64,000 nucleotides of DNA from Parvibaculum sp039680535 (lineage in GTDB: Bacteria > Pseudomonadota > Alphaproteobacteria > Parvibaculales > Parvibaculaceae): the NCBI RefSeq assembly GCF_039680535.1, contig NZ_JBDKSS010000018.1, forward strand, positions 1 to 64,000. Direction: 5' to 3'. The notes beneath the pieces were generated by a model. That model had not been told where the DNA came from and ran no database searches. It worked only from the letters and a program-made list of their open reading frames with translations. A program made the position numbers and the translations under genes. The number at the start of each line of letters is the position of its first letter. Positions within the stretch are counted from its first letter, which is position 1. Below are positions 25,464 to 34,471 of the stretch, one piece after another.

Positions 25464-26110
25464 CCTCTCAAGATCCCGCCGCCTTCATCCGCGCCAACAC
25501 CGCGCTGCATGAGCCGCCACTGGTGCCGGAGGTGAAGCTTCACCTTGCCAGCGAGATCGTGCCCATCTGGCAGATGACGGAAGAGGAACTCGAAAAATCG
25601 GGCCTGCCCCCGCCCTTCTGGGCCTTTGCCTGGGCAGGCGGTCAGGCGCTGTCGCGCTACATCCTCGACCATCCGGAAGTCGTGCGCGGCAAGCGCGTGC
25701 TGGATTTCGGCTCGGGCTCGGGAATGATCGGCATTGCCGCCATGAAGGCGAATGCAGCTTCAGTTCTTGCCGCCGATATCGACATCTTCGCCGCCGCCTC
25801 CATCCGCCTCAACGCGGAAGTGAACGGCGTTTCACTCAATGTCACCACCGACGATATTGTCGGCTCGCCCAATCTGGGGTGGGACGTCATCCTGATCGGC
25901 GACATGTGCTACGAGCGCCCGCTGGCCGAACGCATTGAAAAGTGGGTTCATTCCTTGGTCGATGGCGGGGCGACGGCCCTGATCGGCGATCCGGGCCGCA
26001 CCTATCTGCCGAAATCCGGTCTGGAGAAACTGATCTCCTATGCGGTGAAGACCACCCGGGAGCTTGAGGACACGGACGTCAGAAACACGAGTGTCTGGCG
26101 CGTCATATAA
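25460..26110 (+). CDS. Class I methyltransferase resembling ETF-beta lysine methyltransferase
   Basis: The 216-aa protein has the SAM-binding core VLDFGSGSGMIGIAAMKANA, LAADIDIFAAASIRLN, and DVILIGDMCYERPLAER. The N-terminal pattern (PLVPEVKLHLA, PPPFWAFAWAGGQALSRYIL) matches the METTL20/EtfB lysine methyltransferase and nicotinamide N-methylase-like group. Methylation of the electron-transfer flavoprotein is a plausible role and would fit coupling to ribF, which makes its FAD; this is inference. Confidence 0.85.
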   Translation: MTSQDPAAFIRANTALHEPPLVPEVKLHLASEIVPIWQMTEEELEKSGLPPPFWAFAWAGGQALSRYILDHPEVVRGKRVLDFGSGSGMIGIAAMKANAASVLAADIDIFAAASIRLNAEVNGVSLNVTTDDIVGSPNLGWDVILIGDMCYERPLAERIEKWVHSLVDGGATALIGDPGRTYLPKSGLEKLISYAVKTTRELEDTDVRNTSVWRVI

Positions 26111-26125
26111 AAAGTGAACCAATGT

Positions 26126-26704
26126 TCACTCTTTCCCGCTGACCAGATCCTCGAACACCTTGGCCACCCGGCCGAGAAAGAAGAGCGTGCTGCCCGCGAC
26201 GATGAGGTCGATCCCGAGCAGGATGCCCAGCGCGTAAAGCGAGGCCGTTGGCAGGAACCAGAGCAGCGCCCCTGCCAGGGCAAGACTTGAAACACCATTC
26301 ATGATTACCCATCCCTGCCCCGGCACACCGGCCATCTGCGTCGCCGAGAGGATGCGGATGACGCCGTCGGCGGCGAGGAAGCCGCCAAGAAACAGCGTCA
26401 GGCTGAAAACGCCCGACATGGGATCGTTCAGGATGAGCGTGCCGACGCCGAGGCTGAGAAGTCCGGCCAGCATATTGAGCACGATGGCAGGTGCGCCCCG
26501 CACGCTCAGCGCGTGAAGAATCTCGACGGCGCCCGACAGGATGAGAACCCAGCCCACGAAAATGGTGGTCGCCAGCGTTCCGAAATAGGGAAAGAGAATG
26601 GCGAGGAGGCCGCCCGCGATCAGAATGCTGCCGGCAACCATGTAACCCGTCCGAAAACGGTGGATGAGATTGGCTGCCCCCTGGTCGCCCGCGCGATCGG
26701 TCAT
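26126..26704 (-). CDS. HdeD family membrane protein
   Basis: The 192-aa protein has six hydrophobic helices in the HdeD/DUF308 pattern of paired repeats (GYMVAGSILIAGGLLAILFP, FVGWVLILSGAVEILHAL, GWVIMNGVSSLALAGALLW, LGILLGIDLIVAGSTLFFLG). In enterobacteria HdeD relates to acid resistance; the role here is unknown. Start ATG 26704 has AGGAGGACG directly upstream; a longer frame exists but is not family-like. Confidence 0.88.
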   Translation of the reverse strand: MTDRAGDQGAANLIHRFRTGYMVAGSILIAGGLLAILFPYFGTLATTIFVGWVLILSGAVEILHALSVRGAPAIVLNMLAGLLSLGVGTLILNDPMSGVFSLTLFLGGFLAADGVIRILSATQMAGVPGQGWVIMNGVSSLALAGALLWFLPTASLYALGILLGIDLIVAGSTLFFLGRVAKVFEDLVSGKE

Positions 26705-26838
26705 GTCGTCCTCCTGATTTGCTCTGCCGAAACTATACACCGTGCGGCGAAGATTGATGGAAGGTCTCTTGATCCCCGGCCGCCCGCACCCGACATGACC
26801 CTGCACTGCCACAAATAGAACAAGACAGAGGAAACACC

Positions 26839-27345
26839 ATGACGCTCAACATGCATCAGGCATCGATCCCGCTCATGCTCCAGATGTTCGGAAGCATCTC
26901 CGCCGTGCTCGACAAGGCGGCGGCTTATTGCGAGGAGCGCAAGATCGATCCCGCCGTGCTCCTCGGCTATCGCCTGGCGCCGGACATGATCCCGCTCTCG
27001 GGCCAGATCCAGATCATGACGGACCAGGCCAAAGGCTGCGCCGCACGCCTCGCCGGCATCGACATCCCCTCCTATGCCGACACGGAAAAGACCTTCGACG
27101 AGCTGAAGGCCCGCATCGCAAAAACCGTCGCCTTCGTGAAAAGCGTGACGCCGGAACAGATCAACGGTGCGGAGGATCGCGAAGTCGTACTGAAGATCGG
27201 CGGCAACGAGCTGAAGCTCAAGGGCAGCCAGTATTTCTTCCACTTCTTCCTGCCGAACTTCTATTTCCACGCCACCACCGCCTACGACATCCTGCGCCAT
27301 GCAGGTGTGCAGATCGGCAAGCGCGATTTCATCGGGCAGATCTGA
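26839..27345 (+). CDS. DUF1993 family protein
   Basis: The 168-aa protein matches the DUF1993 pattern: MHQASIPLMLQMFGSISAVLDKA at the start, DMIPLSGQIQIMTDQAKGCAARLAG in the middle, and YFFHFFLPNFYFHATTAYDILRHAG near the end. The His-containing helices recall DinB-like four-helix bundles. No reaction is known to me. AGAGGAAAC precedes the ATG. Confidence 0.88.
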   Translation: MTLNMHQASIPLMLQMFGSISAVLDKAAAYCEERKIDPAVLLGYRLAPDMIPLSGQIQIMTDQAKGCAARLAGIDIPSYADTEKTFDELKARIAKTVAFVKSVTPEQINGAEDREVVLKIGGNELKLKGSQYFFHFFLPNFYFHATTAYDILRHAGVQIGKRDFIGQI

Positions 27346-27349
27346 CCGC

Positions 27350-27946
27350 TCAATAAGCCAGCGGCCGCGTGCCCGTCGAAAGGCGCTGCTGGAAGAGCCG
27401 GGGGCGGCCCGTGGCGCCGAAGGTCATGGGACGCCTCGCCGAGAGCGGATTGGCGCCCGCATGCGGCTGAGGTGCATTGATGCGCAGGGGGCCGAGGCGC
27501 CGTTCGGCCTCCTGCAACTCCCCGCCGCGATCTTCGAGCAGAAGCGGCAGGCGCAGCACCCGTGCCCAGCTCCGCCATCGCGCGGCGGAATCCGACCCAT
27601 CGAAAGATGCATTGAGAACGACCGAATGCTTTTCGTTCGTTCCATGCACCATTTCGACAAGGATGACAGGCATGGTGCCTGAGGCCCTGCGATGCGCGAC
27701 GCGAAGCGCCACGCCACGATAGGCCGAAAGCGGCTCCGTCCAGACGAACGGACCGAGAATCGGCGATGAATCGGTCGCCTTCACCACATCGTTCCGGATG
27801 TCGGCATAGCGGATGAAGCCGAAAAGACGCGGCAGCGGATCGGGCGCGGGAATGGTCACGCGCTGCGGCAGCGCGAAGGGGTCGGCGTCGATCTCGCCAC
27901 CGGCCCAGCGTTTGCGTATTTGGGGAGCGGTCGTTGCCCGGCCCAT
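27350..27946 (-). CDS. DUF6101-like alphaproteobacterial protein
   Basis: A 198-aa soluble protein with no signal or membrane helix. The N-terminal half (DPFALPQRVTIPAP, VWTEPLSAYRGVALRV) and the strand-rich middle resemble a conserved alphaproteobacterial family, which I believe is DUF6101. Function unknown. The C-terminal 25 residues are basic. It ends 5 nt from the convergent DUF1993 stop. Confidence 0.6.
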   Translation of the reverse strand: MGRATTAPQIRKRWAGGEIDADPFALPQRVTIPAPDPLPRLFGFIRYADIRNDVVKATDSSPILGPFVWTEPLSAYRGVALRVAHRRASGTMPVILVEMVHGTNEKHSVVLNASFDGSDSAARWRSWARVLRLPLLLEDRGGELQEAERRLGPLRINAPQPHAGANPLSARRPMTFGATGRPRLFQQRLSTGTRPLAY

Positions 27947-28090
27947 GGATTGGCTCCAATTTGTGTTGAATTGAAGCTAGGCCCCCAAGGTTGGCATTCC
28001 CTTAACGGGACGCCCATCCGCGCCGATTTGGCTTGAACCCCGCTTTCCGGCATTCTCCCCGCCAGCAGCAGCGCCTATTCCGGAATTCAC

Positions 28091-29617
28091 ATGTCCTATT
28101 CCTCCCTCCGCGACTTTCTCGACCGGCTCGACCAGACAGGCGACCTCGCCCGTGTGAAGGCGCCCGTCTCGACCGTGCTCGAAATGACGGAGATTCAGAC
28201 GCGGCTTCTCGCGGAAAGAGGACCGGCTGTCCTCTTCGAAAACGCGATAAAGGCGGATGGCAGCCCCTCGCCCATGCCCGTGCTCATCAACCTTTTCGGC
28301 ACGGTGGAGCGCGTGGCGCTCGCCGTGACAATGGACGGCGTCGAGCGACGCAGCGCCAAGGATTTGCGCGAAGTGGGCGAACTCCTTGCCTTCCTCCGCC
28401 AGCCGGAGCCGCCGGGCGGCTTCCGCGAAGCCTTCTCCATGCTGCCGCTTCTGAAGACCGTCATGGCGATGAAGCCGAAGACGGTCTCCTCCGCGCCCTG
28501 CCAGGAAGTGGTGTTGAAGGGCGACGACATCGACCTCAACGCGCTCCCCATCCAGACCTGCTGGCCGGGCGAGCCCGCGCCGCTCATCACCTGGCCGCTC
28601 GTCGTGACCAAGGGCCCCGGCACCAGGCGCGAGGACGACTACAATCTCGGCATCTATCGCATGCAGGTGCTGGACAAGAACAAGACCATCATGCGCTGGC
28701 TCGCACATCGCGGCGGCGCGCAGCATCATCGCCGCTGGAAGGACGAGAAGTCGGAGCCTCTGCCTGTCGCCGTCGTCATCGGCGCCGATCCGGGCACGAT
28801 CCTCGCCGCCGTCACGCCCGTCCCCGACACGCTGTCCGAATATCAGTTCGCAGGGCTTCTCCGTGGACAGAAGGTCGAACTCGTCGACTGCAAGACTGTG
28901 CCGCTGAAGGTGCCGGCCGAAGCCGAGATCGTCATCGAGGGCCATGTCTCGCTCGACGAATATGCCGACGAAGGCCCCTATGGCGACCACACGGGCTATT
29001 ACAACTCGGTCGAGAAATTCCCGGTCTTCACCGTCTCCGCGATCACCATGCGGCAGAAGCCCATCTATCTCTCGACCTTCACCGGAAGGCCGCCGGATGA
29101 GCCCTCGGTGCTCGGCGAGGCGCTCAACGAAGTCTTCATTCCGCTTCTCCAGCAGCAATTCCCGGAGATCGTCGATTTCTGGCTACCGCCGGAAGGCTGC
29201 TCCTATCGCATCGCCGTCATCTCGATGAAGAAGGCTTATCCGGGCCACGCCAAGCGCGTGATGATGGGCGCCTGGTCCTATCTGCGCCAGTTCATGTACA
29301 CGAAATGGCTCATCGTCGTGGACGACGACATCGACGCGCGCGACTGGAAGGACGTGATGTGGGCGATCTCGACGCGCATGGATCCCGTGCGCGACGTGAC
29401 GCTGATCGAAGGCACGCCCATCGACTATCTCGACTTCGCCTCGCCGGAGTCGGGCCTCGGCGGCAAGATCGGCCTCGACGCCACCAACAAATGGCCGCCC
29501 GAAACGAAGCGCGAATGGGGCACGCAGATCCGCATGGATCAGAACGTCGTCGACGAAGTGACGCGCAAATGGAGCTCGCTCGGACTTCCGGGCACCGGCA
29601 AGCCGATCTGGAAATAA
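28091..29617 (+). CDS. ubiD: UbiD family decarboxylase
   Basis: The 508-aa protein matches UbiD, the prenylated-FMN enzyme that decarboxylates 3-polyprenyl-4-hydroxybenzoate in ubiquinone synthesis. Segments include SYSSLRDFLDRLDQTGDLARV at the start, NLGIYRMQVLDKNKTIMRWLAHRGGA (prFMN/Mn region), and PYGDHTGYYNSVEKFPVF with the catalytic Glu region in EGPYGD. Full length and strong matches favour UbiD over other prFMN decarboxylases. Confidence 0.95.
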   Translation: MSYSSLRDFLDRLDQTGDLARVKAPVSTVLEMTEIQTRLLAERGPAVLFENAIKADGSPSPMPVLINLFGTVERVALAVTMDGVERRSAKDLREVGELLAFLRQPEPPGGFREAFSMLPLLKTVMAMKPKTVSSAPCQEVVLKGDDIDLNALPIQTCWPGEPAPLITWPLVVTKGPGTRREDDYNLGIYRMQVLDKNKTIMRWLAHRGGAQHHRRWKDEKSEPLPVAVVIGADPGTILAAVTPVPDTLSEYQFAGLLRGQKVELVDCKTVPLKVPAEAEIVIEGHVSLDEYADEGPYGDHTGYYNSVEKFPVFTVSAITMRQKPIYLSTFTGRPPDEPSVLGEALNEVFIPLLQQQFPEIVDFWLPPEGCSYRIAVISMKKAYPGHAKRVMMGAWSYLRQFMYTKWLIVVDDDIDARDWKDVMWAISTRMDPVRDVTLIEGTPIDYLDFASPESGLGGKIGLDATNKWPPETKREWGTQIRMDQNVVDEVTRKWSSLGLPGTGKPIWK

Positions 29618-29642
29618 TTTCCGCGAAGGCCTTCGCAATACG

Positions 29643-29683
29643 GCCCGCCGGCCCGGAAGCGCCGGTGGGGCTCGTCGTGTTTT
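29643..29683 (+). terminator. Possible terminator after ubiD
   Basis: GCCCGCCGGC (29643-29652) pairs with GCCGGTGGGGC (29661-29671) with one bulge, followed after 8 nt by TTTT. It lies 26 bp after the ubiD stop. The gap before the T-run makes it imperfect. Confidence 0.4.
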
Positions 29684-29750
29684 ATTCTGTGTAGGGAATA
29701 TTCGTTTTTCATCTTACTCACACAAAATCCGTTCCATCGCGGGACTGCGA

Positions 29751-29772
29751 CAAAATTTCCATGTGAATTTTG
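29751..29772. promoter_or_regulatory. Inverted repeat upstream of the cysteine proteinase gene
   Basis: CAAAATT (29751-29757) and AATTTTG (29766-29772) flank an 8-nt centre in an A+T-rich stretch 100 bp before the next gene. It could be an operator; no regulator can be named. Confidence 0.3.
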
Positions 29773-29871
29773 CAAGATTCGTATGGTGAATTGGCCGCTC
29801 GCTAATCTCCTCCATTATTTATCGCGTAAGAAGGCGCGGCAAATTTTGAAGCGCGATATCCGGAGTGATTG

Positions 29872-30609
29872 ATGAGTGGCGTTTGGTGGAAACGCATCGT
29901 GAGCGGGCTGTTCCTCGCTTCGATGCTGACGGGTTGCAGTGGCGTAAACGGCGAGGCTCATCAGGATTCCGGACGCGGTGTGATGCTCTCCTCCTACATG
30001 CCCGCGGGACAGCAGGTGGTGCCGCCTTTCGGCTTCATCGACTTCTGCCTGCGCAGCGAGAAGGATTGCGAAGTCGGCACGAACGAGCCCGCCACGCCTT
30101 CGCTCACGCCCAGGCGCTGGTCGGAACTCGACGCGGTGAACGATTATGTCAACCGTCTGCCTCAGATCGCCGATGAAGACAATTATCAGCGCAGCGAATA
30201 CTGGACCTATCCGAACGAGCGCGGCGGCGACTGCGAAGACCTCGCGCTGCTGAAGCGCAAGATGCTGATCGAACGCGGCTGGCCCGCCAGCGCCGTTCTC
30301 ATCGCGACGGTCGAACAGTGGAATGGGGCCTACCATTCGGTCCTGATCGTCGAGACGGATCGCGGCGAATTCGTACTCGACAATCTGAAGCGGGAAATCG
30401 TCGGGTGGCAGGACGCGCCCTATGTCTGGAAGAAGCGGCAGTCGCGCGAGCGCGCCCATATCTGGGTCGATCTTGATCGCAGCACGTTCAGGTCCGCCGC
30501 GAGCGACGCCCTGCCGCCCCTTGGCGCGACGCCGCCCTTCATTATCGCCGCCCGCAAGATCGCGCAGCCGGTAGCAGGCACAGGCACGGGCGCTGTCTAC
30601 ACGCGCTGA
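29872..30609 (+). CDS. Transglutaminase-like cysteine proteinase (BTLCP), lipoprotein
   Basis: The 245-aa protein begins with a signal peptide and lipobox (LASMLTGC), so the mature protein should be lipid-anchored. The BTLCP fold is seen as RRWSELDAVNDYVNRLPQIADE, the catalytic Cys in RGGDCEDLALLKRKMLIERG, the His in AYHSVLIVETDRGEFVLDN (His and Asp) and the trailing WVDLDR. In other bacteria LapG-type relatives cleave surface adhesins; no adhesin or LapD-like partner is seen here. ATG 29872 is preferred to TTG 29869. Confidence 0.88.
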   Translation: MSGVWWKRIVSGLFLASMLTGCSGVNGEAHQDSGRGVMLSSYMPAGQQVVPPFGFIDFCLRSEKDCEVGTNEPATPSLTPRRWSELDAVNDYVNRLPQIADEDNYQRSEYWTYPNERGGDCEDLALLKRKMLIERGWPASAVLIATVEQWNGAYHSVLIVETDRGEFVLDNLKREIVGWQDAPYVWKKRQSRERAHIWVDLDRSTFRSAASDALPPLGATPPFIIAARKIAQPVAGTGTGAVYTR

Positions 30610-30617
30610 AGCCTGTT

Positions 30618-31568
30618 TCAGGCCGCGGTCGCCCTCGTCTTCACGAGAGAAACCAGAACGCCGGCCGCAAGCAATCCGAAGGTGACGCCAAGCGAAATCA
30701 CGGCGGGCACCTTCTCGACGAACTCGGCATAGAAGATCTTTCCGCCGATGAAGACCAGCACCGCCGCCAGCGCATATTTGAGATAGGCGAAGCGGTGGAT
30801 GACGGCGGCGAGCGCGAAGTAAAGCGCGCGCAGGCCGAGGATCGCGAAGATATTGCTCGTATAGACGATGAAGGGATCCTGCGTGATCGCGAAGACGGCG
30901 GGCACGCTATCCACGGCAAAGACGAGATCCGTGAACTCGATCAGGACCAGCGCAAGCAGAAGCGGCGTGCCGTAGCGCACCACGCGGCCGCTCTTGTCAT
31001 GGTTCGCCCAGACCCAGAAATCATGCCCGTGGAGTTTGTCCGTGATGCGGATATGGCGGCGGAGGAACTTGACCAGCGGCTGCTGATCGATCGGCCGTTC
31101 ATGCTCTTCGGCAAAGGCCATGCGGATGCCGGTGACGACCAGGAAACCGCCGAAGACATAAAGTATCCAGTGGAACTCGGCGATCAGCGCCGCGCCAAGG
31201 CCGATCATCGCGCCGCGCAGCACGATCACACCCAGAATGCCCCAGAAGAGCACGCGATGCTGATAGAGGCGCGGAATGGCGAAGGCGCTGAAGATCAGGG
31301 AAATGACGAAGACATTGTCGAGAGAAAGAGATTTCTCGACAAAGAAGCCCGTGAAGAAATCGAGCCCATGCTCCGCGCCCAGGATCTGCCAGACGCCCGT
31401 GCCGAACAGGCAGGCGATGGCGATATAGCCCGCCGACAGCCAGAGGCTCTCGCGGACGCCGATTTCCCTGTCTTCCTTGTGAAGAACGCCAAGATCGAAG
31501 GCGAGAAGTCCGGCGACGATTGCTGCAAAGGCGCCCCAGGCCCAGATGGGGGTGCCGAAGAGTTCCAT
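30618..31568 (-). CDS. TerC/Alx family membrane protein
   Basis: The 316-aa integral membrane protein matches TerC: MELFGTPIWAWGAFAAIV, DREIGVRESLWLSAGYI, FFTGFFVEKSLSLDNVFV with the conserved Asp-Asn, and EFTDLVFAVDSVPAVFAITQDPFIVYTSNIFAILGLRALY. Family members are linked to metal (Mn) export and tellurite resistance. ATG 31568 has TGAGGT close upstream. The leader contains a perfect hairpin (31624-31643). Confidence 0.93.
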   Translation of the reverse strand: MELFGTPIWAWGAFAAIVAGLLAFDLGVLHKEDREIGVRESLWLSAGYIAIACLFGTGVWQILGAEHGLDFFTGFFVEKSLSLDNVFVISLIFSAFAIPRLYQHRVLFWGILGVIVLRGAMIGLGAALIAEFHWILYVFGGFLVVTGIRMAFAEEHERPIDQQPLVKFLRRHIRITDKLHGHDFWVWANHDKSGRVVRYGTPLLLALVLIEFTDLVFAVDSVPAVFAITQDPFIVYTSNIFAILGLRALYFALAAVIHRFAYLKYALAAVLVFIGGKIFYAEFVEKVPAVISLGVTFGLLAAGVLVSLVKTRATAA

Positions 31569-31623
31569 GAAGACCTCAGATCTAACGCGCCGCGGCAGCG
31601 CAGAGATGCACAGGTCCGACATC

Positions 31624-31643
31624 GCGATGGACGCCTCCATCGC
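31624..31643 (-). promoter_or_regulatory. Leader hairpin upstream of the terC-like gene
   Basis: GCGATGGA and TCCATCGC form a perfect 8-bp stem with a 4-nt loop, 56 bp before the TerC-family start. TerC/Alx genes are often controlled by yybP-ykoY riboswitches, but I do not see that motif's conserved core here, so its role is open. Confidence 0.35.
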
Positions 31644-31840
31644 CAGAGGGGCCCGGACCACCTCATTGGAATAGAAATAAGGCGCGAATTCTGAAAATCA
31701 AGCAACCACCTGCCGCCTCTTTATGCGCGGAGGAAGAAACCCGTCTCGATCATTTATGCACTTTTTTCTACCCTACCATCATCCGCAACGCCTCATGCTC
31801 CGGCACCGCGGTACCGTTGAAACAGCCAGGACGTGGTTTC

Positions 31841-32107
31841 ATGTCTGCTCGCGCCTATCTTCTTCCAGATTTTCCCGCCGATCCCGCGCATAGCGCGTTG
31901 CGCAAGGCGGAAAAACCAAAAACCGGATTCACCACCATCGATGTGATCGAACTCCCCAACGGCCTGTGGGAAGTCCGCGGCGATCGCGGCCTCTTCGGCG
32001 GACGTTTTCGCTCAAATGAGCATGCTCTTCGCTTTGCCATCGAGGAAGGCCGAACCTATCGCGGCTTTGTGCTCCAGATGAAATCCCGCCTGGAAGAGGA
32101 CGAATGA
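31841..32107 (+). CDS. Small hypothetical protein, 88 aa
   Basis: The frame from ATG 31841 (MSARAYLLPDFPADPAH) encodes an acidic soluble protein with a strand-rich middle (TTIDVIELPNGLWEVRGDRG) and a C-terminal helix rich in Glu. Not recognised; no signal peptide or metal motif. An in-frame start at 31817 is possible. Confidence 0.6.
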   Translation: MSARAYLLPDFPADPAHSALRKAEKPKTGFTTIDVIELPNGLWEVRGDRGLFGGRFRSNEHALRFAIEEGRTYRGFVLQMKSRLEEDE

Positions 32108-32199
32108 CCTACAGCCGCTCCACTTTCCCGGGGCGGTAATGAAGGGACGCGCGCCTGCTCTCCGGCCGCGTCCCTTCTTCTATTTCATGATAGAGAAAA

Positions 32200-32436
32200 T
32201 TACTGCAGGCGATAGACGAGTCCGGGCTCGAGCAGAAATTCGCCGTCCCGCAATTTTCCAAGATCGTAGCGGCCATCGTTGCGACGAGGCGCGAGCCCGG
32301 TAAAGACATAGCGCCGCTCATAAGCGTCGATCACCACATCCGCGACTGGCTTTCCCGAATAATGCCCGACTGTCGGGCCGTCCGGCCTTACGCCATGTAG
32401 CAGATAATATTCGAGAGGATAGGTGATGAAACGCAT
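32200..32436 (-). CDS. Small hypothetical protein, 78 aa
   Basis: The frame reads MRFITYPLEYYLLHGV at the start and ends DGEFLLEPGLVYRLQ. It looks like a real small soluble protein (ordered strands, YERRYVFTGLAPRRNDGRYDL), but I know no family and the ribosome site is poor. The frame continues to 32538 with less plausible sequence. Confidence 0.5.
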   Translation of the reverse strand: MRFITYPLEYYLLHGVRPDGPTVGHYSGKPVADVVIDAYERRYVFTGLAPRRNDGRYDLGKLRDGEFLLEPGLVYRLQ

Positions 32437-32559
32437 GATGACGACCGAATGACAGCACGTCGCGGCAAGTGCCGCTCCGCGCGGGACACTAGGTCGTCCG
32501 CGGATAAAAATTCCATCGTTATTTCCGCGAAGACTCATAAGCGGAAGAACCGCTCTGCC

Positions 32560-33192
32560 TCACGACGCCTTCCTGATGAACTCCGCCTGGATCGAAACAT
32601 GAACGTCGTTTCCGACCGCCGGCCACCAGGCGTTGAGCCCCCAATCCGCGCGGTTGAAACTGCCGGTGGCGGAAAAGCCCAGCGTATCGTCGCCGGTCAG
32701 CGGATCGGGCGCAGCGCCGTTGAAGGTAACCGCCAGCGTGACCGGCCTCGTCTTGCCGTGCATCGTCAGACTGCCGGTCATCTCGCCGGTCTTCCTGCCC
32801 GTGCGCTTCAGCGCCGTCGTCTCGAAGGTAATGTCGGGATAGCGCCCGGCATCGAGGAGATCCTTGCCCGCGATCATCCTGTCCAGCTCCGCCACATTCG
32901 TATCGACGCTTGCTGCCTTGACGGTCACGCGGAGCTTGCTCGTCTCGGGCGTCGCCGGCGCGGCGTCGAGAACCGCCTCGACCTTGTCGAAACGCGCGAC
33001 GAAGCGCGAATAGGAAAAATGATCGACATCGAAAATGAGACTCGAATGGCGAGGATCGAGGCGATAGGTGCCGGGCTTTGCCGCCACCGGGTCGTCCTTC
33101 ACCTCATGCGTGGCAACGCGCAGCGCTACGCAGGCGCCGAGCAGGAGAGCGCCCGCAACGACGAGCGCGATATGAACGAATTGGCGCTTCAC
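32560..33192 (-). CDS. YceI family protein, lipoprotein
   Basis: The 210-aa protein has a signal peptide ending in a lipobox (LLLGAC) and a YceI lipocalin-like domain: GTYRLDPRHSSLIFDVDHF, TVKAASVDTNVAELDRMI, YPDITFETTALKRTG and GSLTMHGKTRPVTLAVTF. YceI proteins bind isoprenoid or similar hydrophobic ligands. It overlaps the second YceI gene by 4 bp and forms a unit with cytochrome b561 upstream. Confidence 0.92.
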   Translation of the reverse strand: MKRQFVHIALVVAGALLLGACVALRVATHEVKDDPVAAKPGTYRLDPRHSSLIFDVDHFSYSRFVARFDKVEAVLDAAPATPETSKLRVTVKAASVDTNVAELDRMIAGKDLLDAGRYPDITFETTALKRTGRKTGEMTGSLTMHGKTRPVTLAVTFNGAAPDPLTGDDTLGFSATGSFNRADWGLNAWWPAVGNDVHVSIQAEFIRKAS

Positions 33193-33764
33193 TTCTTCCT
33201 CGTCGCCGTGAGATCGATCTTCACCTTGACATCGGGCCCGGCGACATCGGCCGAGGAGAGCTGATCGCCCGCGCCGACGCCGAAGGCGAGCCTTTGCAGC
33301 GTCGTCTCACCCACGGCATGCGCCGTATCGCCCCTGATATCGAGCGTGAAGGGCAATTCCACCTTCTTCGTCACGCCCTTGAGCGTCAATGTTCCGTCGG
33401 CGATGTATTTGTCGCCGCCTTGGTGCAGGAAGCTCGTCGCTTCGAAAATCGCCTTGGGAAAGTCCGCAACACCGAACCAGCCTTCCTGCGGCAGGTAGCT
33501 ATCCTTCTGCTGGTCGCCGGTGATGCAAGCCCCCATGTCGATGGTGACTTTCACCGAGGAATGCACGAGGTCCGACGGGTCGAAAACAATCGCGGCATCG
33601 AATGTGCGGCAATGTCCGGTGAAGACATTGCCGCCCTGCAGCCCTTCCCAGGAAATCGCCGCCGGATTTTTCGCCGCTTCCCAGCGCGTCGCAGCCCCAG
33701 CAGGAACGGCCGCGACATTTATCAACGCAGTCGCAAGCGCGAGCGGTCTGAGGAAATGGGTCAT
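33189..33764 (-). CDS. YceI family protein, periplasmic
   Basis: The 191-aa protein starts at ATG 33764 with AAGGAG upstream; the signal peptide appears to end at AVPAGAA. The YceI domain has AAISWEGLQGGNVFTGHCRTFDA, VTIDMGACITGDQQKD, FPKAIFEATSFLHQG and GTLTLKGVTKKVELPFTL. It overlaps the cytochrome b561 gene (4 bp) and the next YceI gene (4 bp), so all three are probably translated together. Confidence 0.92.
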   Translation of the reverse strand: MTHFLRPLALATALINVAAVPAGAATRWEAAKNPAAISWEGLQGGNVFTGHCRTFDAAIVFDPSDLVHSSVKVTIDMGACITGDQQKDSYLPQEGWFGVADFPKAIFEATSFLHQGGDKYIADGTLTLKGVTKKVELPFTLDIRGDTAHAVGETTLQRLAFGVGAGDQLSSADVAGPDVKVKIDLTATRKK

Positions 33765-34363
33765 CGTCCTGGCTCCTTGCCGCGCGCGAAAAGCGCTTTC
33801 GTGGGAAGCATACGCTTCATCACATCGTCGCCGAGCCAGAAATGATGGCGGAGCGCGGCGCCCGCATGGAGGACGACCAGCGCGACGCCGCTCCAGGCGA
33901 GCAGCGCATGAACCAGTTCCGCCCGATGCTCGATGACGGCCTTGTCGGCCCGCGCTGCGATGAAGCCGATATGAGGGAGCTTCACGATCCCGTAGAGGAT
34001 CGTCGGAATGCCGAGCGGTGAGGCCGACACGATGACCCAACCCGTCAATGGCATAGCGATGAGGATCGCATAGAGCCCCCAATGGGCGAGCAGCGCGGCC
34101 AGGCGTTCGAACGCCGTCAACGTCGCCGGCAGAGGCGGCACCACGCCGCTCAGGCGCCAGAAGAGCCGCAGCACCATCAGCGCGAAGATCGTGACGCCGA
34201 TCGACTTGTGGATCTGATACAGCGGAAACTTGAGCGGATCTGTCAGCGCCAGCGCCGTCATGGTGAGACCGAGCGCGATCATCGCGAGAAAGAGCAGCGC
34301 AATCAGCCAATGCAGGGAGATGGCGACAAGGCCAAAGCGGGTCGCGCTGTTCCGAAGCTGCAT
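33761..34363 (-). CDS. Cytochrome b561 family protein
   Basis: The 200-aa membrane protein has four helices with heme-ligand histidines: SLHWLIALLFLAMIALG, YQIHKSIGVTIFALMVLRLFWR, AHWGLYAILIAMPLTGW and ELVHALLAWSGVALVVLHAGAALRHHF. It is a superoxide- or quinol-linked electron carrier in the inner membrane. Start ATG 34363 follows GAGGAG. The same cytochrome b561 / YceI pairing is common in proteobacteria. Confidence 0.93.
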   Translation of the reverse strand: MQLRNSATRFGLVAISLHWLIALLFLAMIALGLTMTALALTDPLKFPLYQIHKSIGVTIFALMVLRLFWRLSGVVPPLPATLTAFERLAALLAHWGLYAILIAMPLTGWVIVSASPLGIPTILYGIVKLPHIGFIAARADKAVIEHRAELVHALLAWSGVALVVLHAGAALRHHFWLGDDVMKRMLPTKALFARGKEPGR

Positions 34364-34471
34364 GGCACTCCTCGGCCCCCCAAGGACCAGACAAGGTAGC
34401 ATGCGCCCGGAGGGCGGAACGCCGCAATGTGCATCCGGGTCACAAATGCGTGAAACGCGCGCTCTGCGGCC

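Noticed and set aside
31569..31700. yybP-ykoY riboswitch before the TerC-family gene
   Set aside because: TerC genes often carry it, but the conserved internal loops are not recognisable here; only a simple hairpin is.
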